This document shows, piece by piece, positions 11,902 to 23,834 of a stretch of DNA of 64,000 nucleotides. A program made the position numbers and the translations under genes. The notes beneath the pieces were generated by a model. It was not told the origin of the DNA and did no database searches. It worked only from the letters and a program-made list of their open reading frames with translations. Position 1 is the stretch's first letter. Each line of letters starts with the position of its first letter. Source of the stretch: Pholiota molesta (Eukaryota > Basidiomycota > Agaricomycetes > Agaricales > Strophariaceae); NCBI GenBank assembly GCA_014925825.1, contig JACGCK010000016.1, positions 496,001 to 560,000 of the forward strand, read 5' to 3'.

Positions 11902-14900
11902 TGGCGCAGAAACGTTCTGCAATGGCGGACGAAATGACTGGCAGAGAAAAGAAGAAGCTAAAGGTGTCTGTTGCACGGACAATTGCGGTCCAATCTACAC
12001 CTGGAGCTGGTTCATCGTCAGTTACTTCTGCTAATAGATCACAGACTGACAGTAAGTAAAGCTTTGCGAGATGTCTGGCTTGAAGGGCATCTGAGTTAAA
12101 CACGTTAGGTTTGACTGGCTTGCCATCCACGATTGACGTCGAGAAATTTATCGAAGTACGTCTCCATATCTTCGAGAAATTATATAGTCCAATTAATGTA
12201 TTACTTTAGGCGCGCGCATTTGAAATTGACGCCATGCACAATGCCATGAAGACAGCCAGGTGTGGAAACTACCCAGCTTCGTCAGTGACACCGCTCAATC
12301 CTCAATTGCTATAGTGCGAGTTCAACGCATCGAGTATGGCAAACTCTACCTCGCCATTTACGGCGAAGAGCTGCTAGTCATGATGTTCGACGCGTTCCTC
12401 TTAGACTTCGCGAAAGAGCCAGTGCAGAAGTATGTTTCCTATGCGTACTTTGCAAATTGATTCTTCTTGACATTATTTCGATACAGATGGATCCCGCTCG
12501 AAAAAAAGCTCCAACAAGATCGATACCCAAACTAGGGAAGGACAAACATATCAGCCGCACAGATTCACTCTTGAAACGACAGAGTAAGTATTGGACGACA
12601 GTCGTGCACTCTGCGCTTTCTCTGCCCTAATGAACTAAATTTCAGAGGACAAAAAATGGCTTGAAACGCATTTGTGGCATGCGAAGCGAATGCATATGGA
12701 GAACATGTGGGGCTATCGTCTGGTCTGTAGCTACCTCTCGTCTCCTGACCGTCATATTAATTTTGACCTCGAAGGCTGTATCACCGACTGAAAAGGCATA
12801 CCGTCCCTCTCATCGTGCTTCTGTGCATAGTGCAATTCTACATGACGCGTCTTACTTTTCCTGCATTGAGATCAAAGGTCTAGAAAAGATATTAGTGGCA
12901 ATGCTAGAGTCGTTCTGCGATCCTCAAGGAGCGGGACCCGGTTCAAAGAGGTGTGCCTCGTACTTTAGCATCAGGAAAGCGCGTCGTCCTAATTAATACA
13001 TAGATACCTAGGTGGCACGCGTACCCTTGAAACACATATCTACAAAAGGAATGCTTATCCTTACGATTTGATTACACCTGTGACGATCATCTGGAGGCCT
13101 CAATCACAATCATCGACAGACAGAAAAGGCAAGGGCAAAGAAATTGTGGGTGCCACCATAGTGCAATCAAAGTGTTCAGATATTCGTTCAGTTTGGCTAC
13201 GATTTCATCCATCTGTGCACACAACCGTGCTTGATATACTCAAGGACGCAGCTTCATACGCTTTGGCGGAATACAAACGGTCCCATGAGGATTCTCCGGA
13301 GGCGAAATTGGACATTATCAATCTTGAGGGACACTTCAATGTCTTCGAAATAATGGGCCCCAAATCCAGCCAAGTCATACACGGTTGTCTCTCTCCAGAT
13401 CGTTCTGAAGACAGGGCAGAGTTTTCGCAGGTAGGACCCCATCTGTTATGGTCAGAGCACGTAAAATAACGTTGTGTCAAGTTTTGGGCCTCGTTGGCAA
13501 ATTTACAGAGTGCTGGCTCCGCACCCCGTGGTATGATTATTGGTTTCAAGGTTATTGATCCTAGGTTGAGGTAACACTCTCCACTATTTAACTGACATTG
13601 CTCTATCTCATACTGCCTTTCAAGGTTTCCTCCCAAAAACACGAAAGCGAAGGTCAATAATGCGGACTATGTTCATGTACCTCCGATCGCTTTCCCCTCT
13701 TCCCAGTTGGCTGACAGCGAAATATGGGATGAGGGAATTCGAAACGGCTTGGCGAAACCTCGCTATAAGAAAAAAGATCTGGATGAAAGACGGTCAAAAG
13801 TCAGTAAATATATACATCATGCAATCCCAGTGCTAATGTGTTCTCTTATATCTTAGAACAAAATTCCCGGGACCCCATTAAATGCGCTTCGCCAAGACGA
13901 CCGGATCCCTGTATTACTTATCCAACGTTCCTTGGAAAATTCCAACTCAACGGAGACCCAATCTGTACACGGTTGGACGCTCATAATTCCAGCGGGATGG
14001 GGTATGCCATTCTTCAGCTCTCTTATTTTCACTGGCACCCGCGTAGCCGGCCAACTTGAACGACAAACACAAGCATACGAGTCTGGGATTACTTATTACC
14101 CTCGCGATTATCCTTCCACTGATCCATACAACGCTTATGCATCAGAAAGGGTCAAGGAAGAAAAGGCCACATGGGATAGAAAGCCTCCCGCAAAACGAGT
14201 CAATTATGACAAACTTGGTACAAAAAATCCATGGAAGGCAGACTGGGCGGGTATTCTTGGAATACGTGACAAAGCAGGAGACCAGGACGAGGACGAGGAC
14301 CAGAATTTAATCACCACTCAGCGGGAGACTTCGAAGACATCACTTGAGGGGAAAGCCAACGTTAACATACGGCCGTGGCTTTTGCGAGGTTCAGAAGTGC
14401 CCAAAATTCTTTCCAGCATGTCTTCTGTTTTCAATCAAGGTGCCGCTCTCCTCTCGGAGATCAATCGTCTACGATTTAAACGAGGGCTTCCACCGTTATC
14501 CAACACGAAACACGCCGATCTTTTGCAAGGTGCCTTAACCAATGTCAAGCTAACAATGTGCTTGAGAGGATCGCCTCAAGATCTAGCCTTAATTTACATC
14601 CTCAACGATGATCTATGCAGGAAGTGGGAAAAACTTATTCGAAAGCAGACTGCTTTACTTCCTGATGTTGATGAAGAGACTCCTGAGGAAAATGAGGTTT
14701 GTAATTTGATTGTTATAAACAATATCTAGACCTAATGATACTCTAGCTTGCAGGTCTGATACCTGATAGTACAGCTACTATTGGCTCTGTAACAACCGGT
14801 CATTATTCTCTTGCCAGAGGGCAAGGCTTTGCGATTGGTGCTATTTCTCTTACCCATCTTCTCGCATTAGAGCAACAATGCATAAAGTAAGTGTTTCCGT

Positions 14901-15058
14901 TTGGGTCTCATCCTTATAATGAATGTCCCATTGTGTTCTATAGATTGCACCCTAATCAAGAAGCGCCTTCGAAAGCTCTTCCTATGCTTGTCGGAGTACG
15001 AAACATTGATGGTCACCAGTGTCGAATAGCTACAGTTGAAGTGTTGGCAGATATCTGA
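11902..15058 (+). CDS. POP1: POP1, shared protein subunit of RNase P and RNase MRP
   Basis: The largest protein of the nuclear RNase P/MRP ribonucleoproteins, needed for pre-tRNA 5' maturation and rRNA processing. The start MAQKRSAMADEM fits the frame after splicing. Family signatures follow in order: EARAFEIDAMHNAMK; HRVWQTLPRHLRRRAASHDV; the lysine-rich stretch before HLWHAKRMHMENMWGY; GGTRTLETHIYKRNAYPYDL; and the POPLD region with IPAGWGMPFFSSLIFTGTR and YPRDYPSTDPYNAY. The C-terminal domain includes HYSLARGQGFAIGAIS and ends EVLADI with TGA at 15056-15058. About ten short introns are needed and all can be placed with GT-AG ends; no frame break was found. It is convergent with Borealin downstream. 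Confidence 0.95.
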
Positions 15059-15185
15059 AGTAATACAATATAGCCAATTTCAAAAAAATAGTGCAGTTGC
15101 AGCACAAAATTGCCGTGTTTGCAAATGTCATGAATGTGTCCGATAATGAATACACCAGCAGTGTACAGATGTATGGTCAGGAAAG

Positions 15186-16702
15186 CTATAGAATTCGCCA
15201 CTTGTCGACAGTAGCTTGTATTAGTCGTCCCATCTCCACTTTAGCTTGCTTCTTGGCGCTGTCAGAAATTCCTTCCAGAGCATCGAGGCTCCCGGTGAAG
15301 TTTGCAGAGGATCAAACTCAAGAAAATGGCCATCTGTAGTGGGAATAGCCACCAGAGCGGAAAACGATCGTGCATGCTTTGTCGTAGGACGTGGTGTGGC
15401 CTCGTTATTCGGCAGGGTTGACGGAAATCGGAAAGCCCCTAATGACGCTTGCGATGGTGATCCGAAAGGTTGTCCCACTTGTGAATTCTCTCTCGAATGG
15501 GAAGATGACGTTGCTTGCGAGGAGGCGGTGTAGAAGCTGGCTTGTGAGTTCGTCCGTGAATGAATTCCATTCGAAAAAGCGACGGATGGATCTCTGCGAA
15601 TTATAATGCTGCTCTTTGTTCGTTTTCGAACATCCCGACCATCCTGTGACTCTTCCTCGTCTTCATTCATTTCAACCCCCTTGAACCACCCTAATCCAAA
15701 CTCATATGGATTAGCAAGAGGAGATCCATTTATGCTCAACATGTTTTCGTCTTTTCTCGGCAACCGCATAGTTGCAGTTGTGGGATCACGATGATGTTGA
15801 GAAGGAAATACAGGAGTTTGCGGGGGTAATTTTGGATTGAAACTAGAGCTTGATGGTACACGGCTAGTCGGTACATGGTTGTCCGTGTTAACGGTTGATG
15901 GTTGGCGCTTTACAGGCGAAGTTGGACGGGTTGGTGGTCGCGGATTATAAGTGGAAGTGGCATTGTTGAATGGCGGCCTTGATTGTTGGGAGCTAGGAGA
16001 AGGAGGGACACGGCCCATAGTTCGTGACTGGCAATTGAGAAACAGTGAGTATGACTCAAAGACGAAAGAGTGATTTGACCCACATTTCCAGGTGTTTTGT
16101 TGACGGCGGCCAATAACCGTGAGCGTTGGGCGGTGCCAGGACCAAATGAAGATCCAGCAACCTTCTTAGGAGATTGGAGTTGCATTCGGGCTGTAAAATC
16201 ATGTTCATCGGCAGGAAGAGATCGCAAGAAGAGTGGACGAACCATTCTTTAATGTCCGTTGGGATTCTGCCTCCTTGAATTGACTTGACCCAGATGCCTC
16301 TGCTTCTGCTTCTTGACTGGCAACCCATTTTCGCTTTCGCATGCTCTTATCAATCTCTCCCAGTGTCGCATCTGCTCCAGCCGCTGCCAGTCTCTCTTTC
16401 TGAAAACCTCTCAACGCCGATTGAATATTGCCTTCGTACTTCTCTCCGAATTCACGCATAGTCATTGCCCTCACTTGCTTGGGTATCCGCGATACTTGAC
16501 CTTCCTGATGTATTGTAAAGTTTTCTAGTCGGTCTGTAAGCCATGCTTCAAATTGGCGAGTACGATGCGCGACTGTAGGAGTAAAGGTGTGTCAGAAAAA
16601 CGCGTGGTTGTGATGTCAATATGAACCTTCAATATCCAAATTAGCTATGAGCTGTCTTTTCTCCTCGTCAGTGTATCGTCTTGTTGCGGTTCGAGGCTCC
16701 AT
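15186..16702 (-). CDS. Borealin-like subunit of the chromosomal passenger complex (fungal Nbl1/Borealin)
   Basis: Borealin links Survivin/Bir1 to INCENP/Sli15 and helps target Aurora B to centromeres. The N-terminus MEPRTATRRYTDEEK, one intron, then HRTRQFEAWLTDRLENF and VSRIPKQVRAMTMREFGEKY matches the Borealin/Nbl1 helical domain. The middle is Ser/Pro-rich and probably disordered. The C-terminus has DGHFLEFDPLQTSP, a conserved fungal Borealin motif. The matching tail (SLDALEGISDSAKKQAK, ending VDKWRIL, stop 15186-15188) lies one base out of frame. The uncorrected frame instead runs to a stop at 15221. A second break lies at 16248-16250, between SQRTLK and MVRPLFLRSLP. Both look like missing homopolymer bases. 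The start codon is 183 nt from the RICTOR ATG on the other strand. Confidence 0.85.
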
Positions 16703-16885
16703 TGTGGGGTATGATCAAAGCGAGCAGTCAACAAACGTTATGTCCGACCCAGGGCGCGCGGAACGGCACAGCCACATGACCTGTCACGTGCGACGCGCCG
16801 AATGAGTAACGGCGTTGCCTCCTGAACTCGTCACTATATCCCAGCGCGCACTATCACTGGCTGAGGCGCCCCTCAACTCTAGGAG
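16703..16885. promoter_or_regulatory. Compact divergent promoter, Borealin / RICTOR
   Basis: Only 183 nt separate the two opposed ATGs. The stretch is GC-rich (CGCGCGG) and contains CACGTG at 16785-16790. I see no TATA box. Shared control of a mitotic and a TORC2 gene is inferred from spacing only. Confidence 0.5.
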
Positions 16886-19800
16886 ATGCCTGCCAACCTG
16901 GCTATACCCCCTGTGGCTGGCTCCCACATTTCTTTCTCCGGTGCCACTCTGGTCAATACCTGGACTGGAGATGCCAGCTTCTCATTCGCACAATTGGAAG
17001 GATTAGATCCCTTGGAGCAGGTCCGTAGTACATCGGTTCTCTGAATCGATTGCCTCATAAAATTGCGTCTCTCTGCAGGTTGACGCGCTCAACAACGAAC
17101 TAGTATTGGAGAAACGAATCAAGGAAGGCGCTGAAAACCTATTGGATATGGATCTAACCGTTTGTCGCCGTAAATCAATCTTCTCCGCTCTATCCTGATA
17201 ATTCGTGTAGCCTGGCCAACGCCTCAAAGTTGAATCTGAGCTGGATATAGCAAAAACGAAGATTAGTGCCATACAGAGGCGCATTGATCTGCGTGAGTTG
17301 CATTTATGTCACCCTTAGCTCTCCGTCTAATTCAATCGTAAAAGAGTCTTCACGGGTCAAGGACAAATCAAACATATCTAATTCTGGAGCCACCAAACGG
17401 AAGCCCAAACCTACCAGTGATTTTACTACGAGTATCAAGTCCGCTAAAGAAGGCGACGACAAGAGTGCGTTCAGCTAATTTGTGGCATGTCAATTTGTCA
17501 ATTTAATACCACTTCCCCTTAGGTGGCGAAGGCTTCAGAACTGCTTTACAAAATGCAGTGACCTGCATCAGAGAGTTGGAATCTCTTGTGCGTTCGGAAT
17601 CCTCATCCTCCAACGGTCCTACGTCTCCTCTAGCATCGAAAGTTGAAATGCATTCGGCCACAAACCATGATCTTAACGCTCAAAGGATTGACGCTATGAC
17701 CAAACTAATCGATATCCTGCGACGACAACTACGTGTTCGGTACGAGCTCAACTTCAGTGAAGTCCTCCATGCGTGAGTGAATACGTACAGCTCTATTTCA
17801 ACCGTTATAAACAATAGTTAGCATTCTTCCTTGTTTCGGAGATAACTGTTCTCCTCAATGTCGTGCTGCCGCATATAGAGTCATTCGACATGCCTTGGTG
17901 GATACTGATAGAGTCGACCGATTGGGCGAGTCACTTGACTGGTATATCTTAAAGTACGCTTTTTTATTTTTTGAGATTGCTTCGATACCTTAACCAGGTA
18001 ACTAGATCTCTCCTTCGAGATAACAAATGCGCAGTTGAGAAAGAACAAGCCATCAAACTAATTCGAACTATTGTGGAGGTTGGTACTGTGCGCCGCGATG
18101 CAGAAACGAACGGTGGACCAGGCGTGGTTCCGATATCGGAAACTGTCATGCGGGCCATTGTTGCTGTTGCGGAACATCCTGAAGACCCATTCCGATTGAT
18201 CTGCATCCAAACCCTTGCAGAAATATGTGCGTTTAGAGACAGTCCATTGTCAACGATGCTGACTTATACCATAGTACTCATTGACATTGACCTTGCCTTG
18301 AAAACGGGAGTTATTCGGTTTTTGTTGCATGTTTTGGGCGAAGGTCCTGTCGAGATAACACCAATCTTGGCTTCTGTATTTCTACATCTGGTTGACTGCC
18401 CCCGGACCCGTGCCTATCTTCAAGTCGGAACAGACCTAGAGGTAATTACTCGTTAGGCAGATGTTAAATTAACTATTTATATTTCCTTTTAGACGGCTTT
18501 TTCAGCAATTACAGACGCATATGGGAAGGGCCCCGACCATGCCGAACGGATGAGAGGGTGTGCAAAGGTTGTGCAGTTGATGCTTCGTACCTGGAGTGGT
18601 GCGTTATGTTACTGTCATTTAATTCACCTTACTCAGACATTGTTTACTTGCTAGGTTTGATGTTCTTTTGTCTGGATGACATGCGAGCTATCCGCTCACT
18701 CATAGATACCCTTACCATTCCATCGCTTGAAACGCGAGTAAGTGGGTTTATTCCATTTCGATCTCCAATATCTCATAGTATCTACTAGGAAATCATCCTG
18801 GACATGTTTTTTGATTTACTCAATATTAAAACGCCAGCTTGGTATCAAACCTTTATCGATGGACGACGCTTGACAAGTATGACTTATTCCTTGTTTAGTT
18901 GGAACGTCTTATTGAATAAGCTCGATGTCCAGTGTACAGGAAATCGCGCGATGCCCCAGAAAATCACCAGGAAAGACCGGAGGAGAAGACTTATCATACC
19001 CTCAAGTTGACGGATCAATATTTAGCTCTCCTTGTTGCCATTCTCTCTAATGCAGGGTTATGCGAGGTTTGTCTTTTGATGTATAACTGTAAACGCGCTA
19101 CAAGTTGCTCAATTTTTTATCCAAAATATTAGGCTCTTACCGCTATGCTGGAAGAGTCAACAATCGGCTCCAATTTGTCACGCAAGGCGACCCTCCTAAT
19201 GGCGGAGGTGCTTGCCATGGCTAATAGAGTACTCCCATTGACAGTGGCAGCTAGAATTCAAGCAAGTTTATCAATATGTTGCACTACTTGTTTCCTAACG
19301 GTCGATTTAAACATAGGCAATCCCTCAAGTTTTCTGCATGGCGACAGATTACAAACACGGGGAAAATAGAATTGTTGGAACCTCGGCGCTATCAGCAATC
19401 GATAGCTTCAACCGGAACAGAGCAAGATTAGAACCCAGTGGCCCAGTGAAAGGGTTTCGTCTACGGTAAGTTTCGACATATACACAAATGCCGTCAGCTA
19501 ATAATTACTTCAGGGCAAATTCCGTCGAAGATGCGGTCCGTCGCGGTCAGAGACAGGTCGAGCAGGTTAAATTAAAGATGAGCATGCAAATGGACGATAA
19601 AACCTTTCAGGCTTGCCTGTTAGAGACTCAAGTATGATTTGTGTAGATCATGTCTTCAGACTCTCATTTCTGACTCTTTTCATAGGTGATGACGAGCCCG
19701 AAGGACCATTCTAAGTGGAATTTCGATACTTTACAGGATCTCATTGAAGGCCCATTGCTAAATCCAAAGCGAATGGAGGAAGCCATAAGGGTCTCAAGAT

Positions 19801-22262
19801 TTATTCGTCGATTGATGTCATTTTTTCATCCATTTAATCATCGATTTTCTGAGATGAAACGCAATCGGGTGAGCTATCTCTGCTCTTTGTTTGATTAATT
19901 TGATCTAAATTATAGATCCAGGCCAATACGCGATGGGTGCGATTGGGATGCACTTTGCTATCCACTCTGATGACCAGCCCAGAAGGCGTTCGGTATCTAT
20001 CAACAGAAGACCAGTTTCTAACTCAAATAAAGAAAAGCTTTGCTCAGCTTGATCCTGTCAGTCCTGCTCGATTTTTATTTGATATTGGATTTGGCTCAAG
20101 TTGCATTGCCAGTTCAATGGGGTCCCAGATTCTGATCCAATATTCTCGAAAAAACGAGTCACAGAAACTTTAACATATGGATATTAGAGATGCTTGGAAC
20201 TCTCAGCAAAACCAAAGATGGCATTGAGTAGGTCATGTTACTTTATACATAAGTCTCCACAGCTGACATAGAACCCGTCCAGACTTTTAGAGAAGTTCAA
20301 GATTTTTACTGCTTTTTACCATCTCAGTGAACTACGAAGCAGAGAAGATTTGATCAAAGGGATTATAGAAAACTAGATTATAGCATGTGAGTTACTTACA
20401 CATCGTCTATCGCTTGCAACTTATATTTCTCAGCGATGGCCACTCTCGAATCGTATTATCCAAAGCGTTGACTTCGAGCTACAAGGTTTGTGCTTTTTAT
20501 GCATATACCCACGCACATTCTTATGCATATCTAGCATATTCGGCACTATGCCACCCGGCATTTAGGAACACTCATTCGTGGATCTCCAAATGCAAATACC
20601 TGGACCTTACGCCTTCTTCTTACCCAGCTCTATGATCCCGCCCCAGAAGTTCGTGAACTTGCCGTCGAATTTCTGGAAGAAGCTTGCGATTCAAAGGACA
20701 TGCTCCAACTAGTGTCGAGATGCAACCCATGCTGGATCACTTGGGCGAGATTGGACACAGGTTACTTCTTAAGTATGATTTCTCAATTATGTCTGCTATA
20801 AATTCTCATCAGCATAACCAGATTCATGTCCACTCCCATGGGTTTCCGCTTTCTTTATGATGCAGGCTATATCGATCGCGAAATTGAGGCTTGGTTCAAT
20901 GTGAGTTACAAGCGTTTAAATGCTTTATTATTCTAACCGTTCCCGAAGGGCCGCAACATCGACTACGTTGTCGAGGTGGAGGTTTTCCTGAACAAAGTTT
21001 TCAGTTTTACAAGTGAAGACGAAGATGACCTCCTGTGAGTCTCTTTATCATTGTCAATTGCGGCTGAACTTACATTTTTTTCCAGTGAATTCGACGGAAT
21101 TGTTCCAGCTCACTTTTATGGCGAAATGGCGAAGACAGAACTCGGCTGTCAGGTTTTGCAGGAGAAGGGACATTTCGTAGAATTTTCCCAGTTCATACGA
21201 CAGCATAGCCAAGAAAGCGAAGACACGGATCTTATCTTGAAGCTGAAAAGCATTCTCTGGGCTGTGGTAAGTTTTTCTTGCTGAAGCCTTAGACTTTTTC
21301 TGAAAGACATTTAGGGCAATGTTGGCGCAACTGAGGGAGGGCTTCATTTTTGCGAAGAAGAGGAGATTATTCCCGCGATCTTGGAAATAGCGGAAAATTC
21401 ACCGATCCCTTCTGTACGAGGGTATGTTTTCTGACAAAAATACTATGTGCCTCGCTAATTGTGATTTTTAGAACTTGTTTCTTTGTTCTCGGTCTTATAT
21501 CTTCCACTACTCAAGGCGCGGAAATTCTTGATGACTATAAATGGGAGGCGACATTATCACCTCTTGGGATGCCCACTGGATTGTGTATTCCTGCAGATAT
21601 CGATAGATTCATCTCGGTGCGCCTTGAGAACATGATTTCCCATGGCTCTGCAAACTGACACCATGCTGACCAGTTACCGTCGTGGAAAGCCAAAATGCCA
21701 GACAAGTCGGAAAACCGCCTACTACCACCTACTTCTGAGCCCGAAATTGAAACTATCACAGCCATTCAAAACCTAGCCAACACCGTCATTGCCAATGCAG
21801 CGTCCCGATCTTTGGCGAGGTATATCAATGCTAAATCTTAATTCTTCATAATATCGCTAATACGTCCCTAGAATCAAAGCTCGTCCAGACACCCGAAATA
21901 TATTTATATCACCGGAAATGTTTTACAGGGCCCTACACATCATGTCAACCCAACGCTATCGCCTCCCCGTTCGTCGATATATCGTTGAACTTTTCAATCA
22001 AGAGATGAATGAGGACCTGGCCTCGGCTTTGAATGATGCTGCCGTTCGACTGAAGGCGTCCCCGTCATACAAACCTCCACGAACGGATACCATACGCATG
22101 AGCATTTTCGGGCGCTTAGGTAAATCCCGAAGGCAGTCTGAAAGCGATGAATCAGACGAAGACGACGGTCTCGGGACCCCTCCTGCTGAAGTAAAGCCAG
22201 TTGTTGAGCAACCAACTATCAATCTGCAGCCATTAAAGAAGATCGTGGGTTTTGCTGTCTAA
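16886..22262 (+). CDS. RICTOR/Ste16/Avo3 subunit of TORC2
   Basis: Scaffold of TOR complex 2, which controls actin, membrane stress and AGC kinases. The start MPANLAIPPVAGSHISF is followed by an HR1-like helical region (LDPLEQ, VDALNNELVLEKRIKEGAEN, KVESELDIAKTKISAIQRRI), as in fungal Ste16. The RICTOR N-domain follows: CRAAAYRVIRHALVDTDRV, EKEQAIKLIRTIVEVGT, and VAEHPEDPFRLICIQTLAEI. Middle and RICTOR-V regions include WTLRLLLTQLYDPAPEVREL, TPMGFRFLYDAGYI, LWAVGNVGATEGGLHF and TCFFVLGLISSTTQGAEILD. The tail near 22100 is acidic and Ser-rich, rather like a phosphosite region. Three apparent one-base losses (20183-20184, 20374, 20713) interrupt the best-conserved part. Many introns of about 50-60 nt are inferred. 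The product should be about 1,400 residues. Confidence 0.92.
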
Positions 22263-22668
22263 ATTTCTGTGTTGTTTCTTTACTTTCACCACCTTTGCAT
22301 ATCTGGACCAGAGCATCATCTATCGCATGGACTTTTTTCAATAATCGCATTCGTTGCTTGCTTTCTTATCTATGAACATATTGTATGTAGAATTACGCTG
22401 TACACTTTCTATGTATTTCACAGGCATTGAGGATTCTGGATCGCCGTTTGAAGAATTCAAGAGAAGCCAGTACTTGACTAGTTGACGAGATGAGAAGCAC
22501 GAACTCGTAGTCGAAGCTAAAGGAGGAAGTAGATCATGTGATCGTACCTCTTATAGCGGCCTTCGGCATCTTCCGCCAACTGCGAAAATAAGGTTCAAGC
22601 CACAAACGTCGGCAGGCTCCTCTTGTAATATCTCTGGAAATCGGGCTCGACAACTTCAAGACTTCAAG
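22263..22668. promoter_or_regulatory. Intergenic region with RPL17 promoter
   Basis: About 400 nt between the RICTOR stop and the RPL17 ATG. It has pyrimidine-rich stretches after 22263 and a GATCATGTGATC palindrome near 22533. It should contain the RICTOR 3' end and the ribosomal-protein promoter. No gene is seen. Confidence 0.45.
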
Positions 22669-23527
22669 ATGGGTGAGTGCTGACCGTCCACACGATGACC
22701 AAAAGCATTGCTGAAACTCTAGTCCTATAAGTTCGCTACGCCGCCGCCGCGCTTGCCACCAACCCCGAAAAAAGTGAGATTCGACCTCTGGCTGAATCAA
22801 GTCTATGGATTGTTGATCGAGACTTCATTAGCTTCTCGCGCCCATGGCGAGTACCTCCGAACCCACTTCAAGAACATGCGCGAGGTTGCGGCTGCTTTGT
22901 CGGGTCGGTTTCTGTGGCTTTATCTTGTAAAGCCGTAATTGAAGGATTACCTTCTAGGTCTGAAGCTATCAAAGGCCTACGCTTACCTTGGCGACGTTAA
23001 GGACCACAAGCGCGTGATTCCCTTCCGAAGGTTCGCTGGTGGTGTTGGACGGGCAAGCCAGGCTAAGGAGTTCAAGGCCACTCAAGGTGCGTTGTAAACA
23101 TTGTTATTCAAAATCATGTAATATCAATATATCCTCGCTACTAGGTCGTTGGCCCGAGAAATCCGTCAAATTCATCACCCGCCTACTGAAAAATGCCGAG
23201 TCCAACGCTGATGCAAAGGGCATTGATGTCGAAGAACTCATCATCAAGAACATCGTTGTTCAACAAGCTCCTGTACGTCATACCTGCGTCTCCCTTATCA
23301 ACTAGTGCATCCTGATTATGTCCCATTAGAAAACCCGCCGCCGCACATACCGCGCCCACGGTAGGATTAACCCTTACCAAGGCCACCCTTGCCATGTCGA
23401 GATCATCCTCAGCGCTAGCGAGACTGAAGTCGAGAAGGCCACTGACGCTCCCGCCTCTGCCGTATCACTCACGGGTCTCAACCGCCGCCAGGTTGCCAGG
23501 AGACGGATTGAGGCCGCTCGCGCGTAA
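22669..23527 (+). CDS. RPL17: 60S ribosomal protein L17 (uL22)
   Basis: Large-subunit protein lining the peptide exit tunnel. Six exons can be placed: 22669-22672 (ATG plus one base), 22732-22773, 22832-22903, 22958-23086, 23145-23272 and 23330-23527. The joined product begins [15 protein letters not shown] and contains [59 protein letters not shown] and [19 protein letters not shown]. The tail carries a fungal extension ending RRRIEAARA. All junctions are GT-AG and keep frame. The tiny first exon, just the start codon plus one base, is common in fungal ribosomal-protein genes and explains why no long open frame reaches the ATG. No frame errors were found. Confidence 0.97.
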
Positions 23528-23834
23528 TTCTGTTATGTTACTCTTGTAGGTATGAACGACGTATATGATCCTCCAGTTTCTACGACTTCATATGCATATG
23601 CTATGCACGCCACGGCGGCGCTATCGTGACGGCAAAACTGTTCTTGAATTCTCGTGTCTTTTCGAGCTCTGAAGCAACTGTGAGGTATCATTACGCATTG
23701 CAGACAAGAAAAAGGTACGAATACAGAAAAAGGACATCCGTTTAGATGCATGCCTGGAATATATAATAAGTCTTGAAAAGTCATTACAGTCATAGATTTA
23801 TGAAACATGAAGTTTGAAGTTGCTTGTGGCGAGA
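23528..23834. other. Convergent 3' intergenic region
   Basis: About 305 nt between the stops of RPL17 (plus) and the RasGEF (minus). It is AT-rich in its right half. I see nothing but presumed 3' UTR. Confidence 0.4.
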
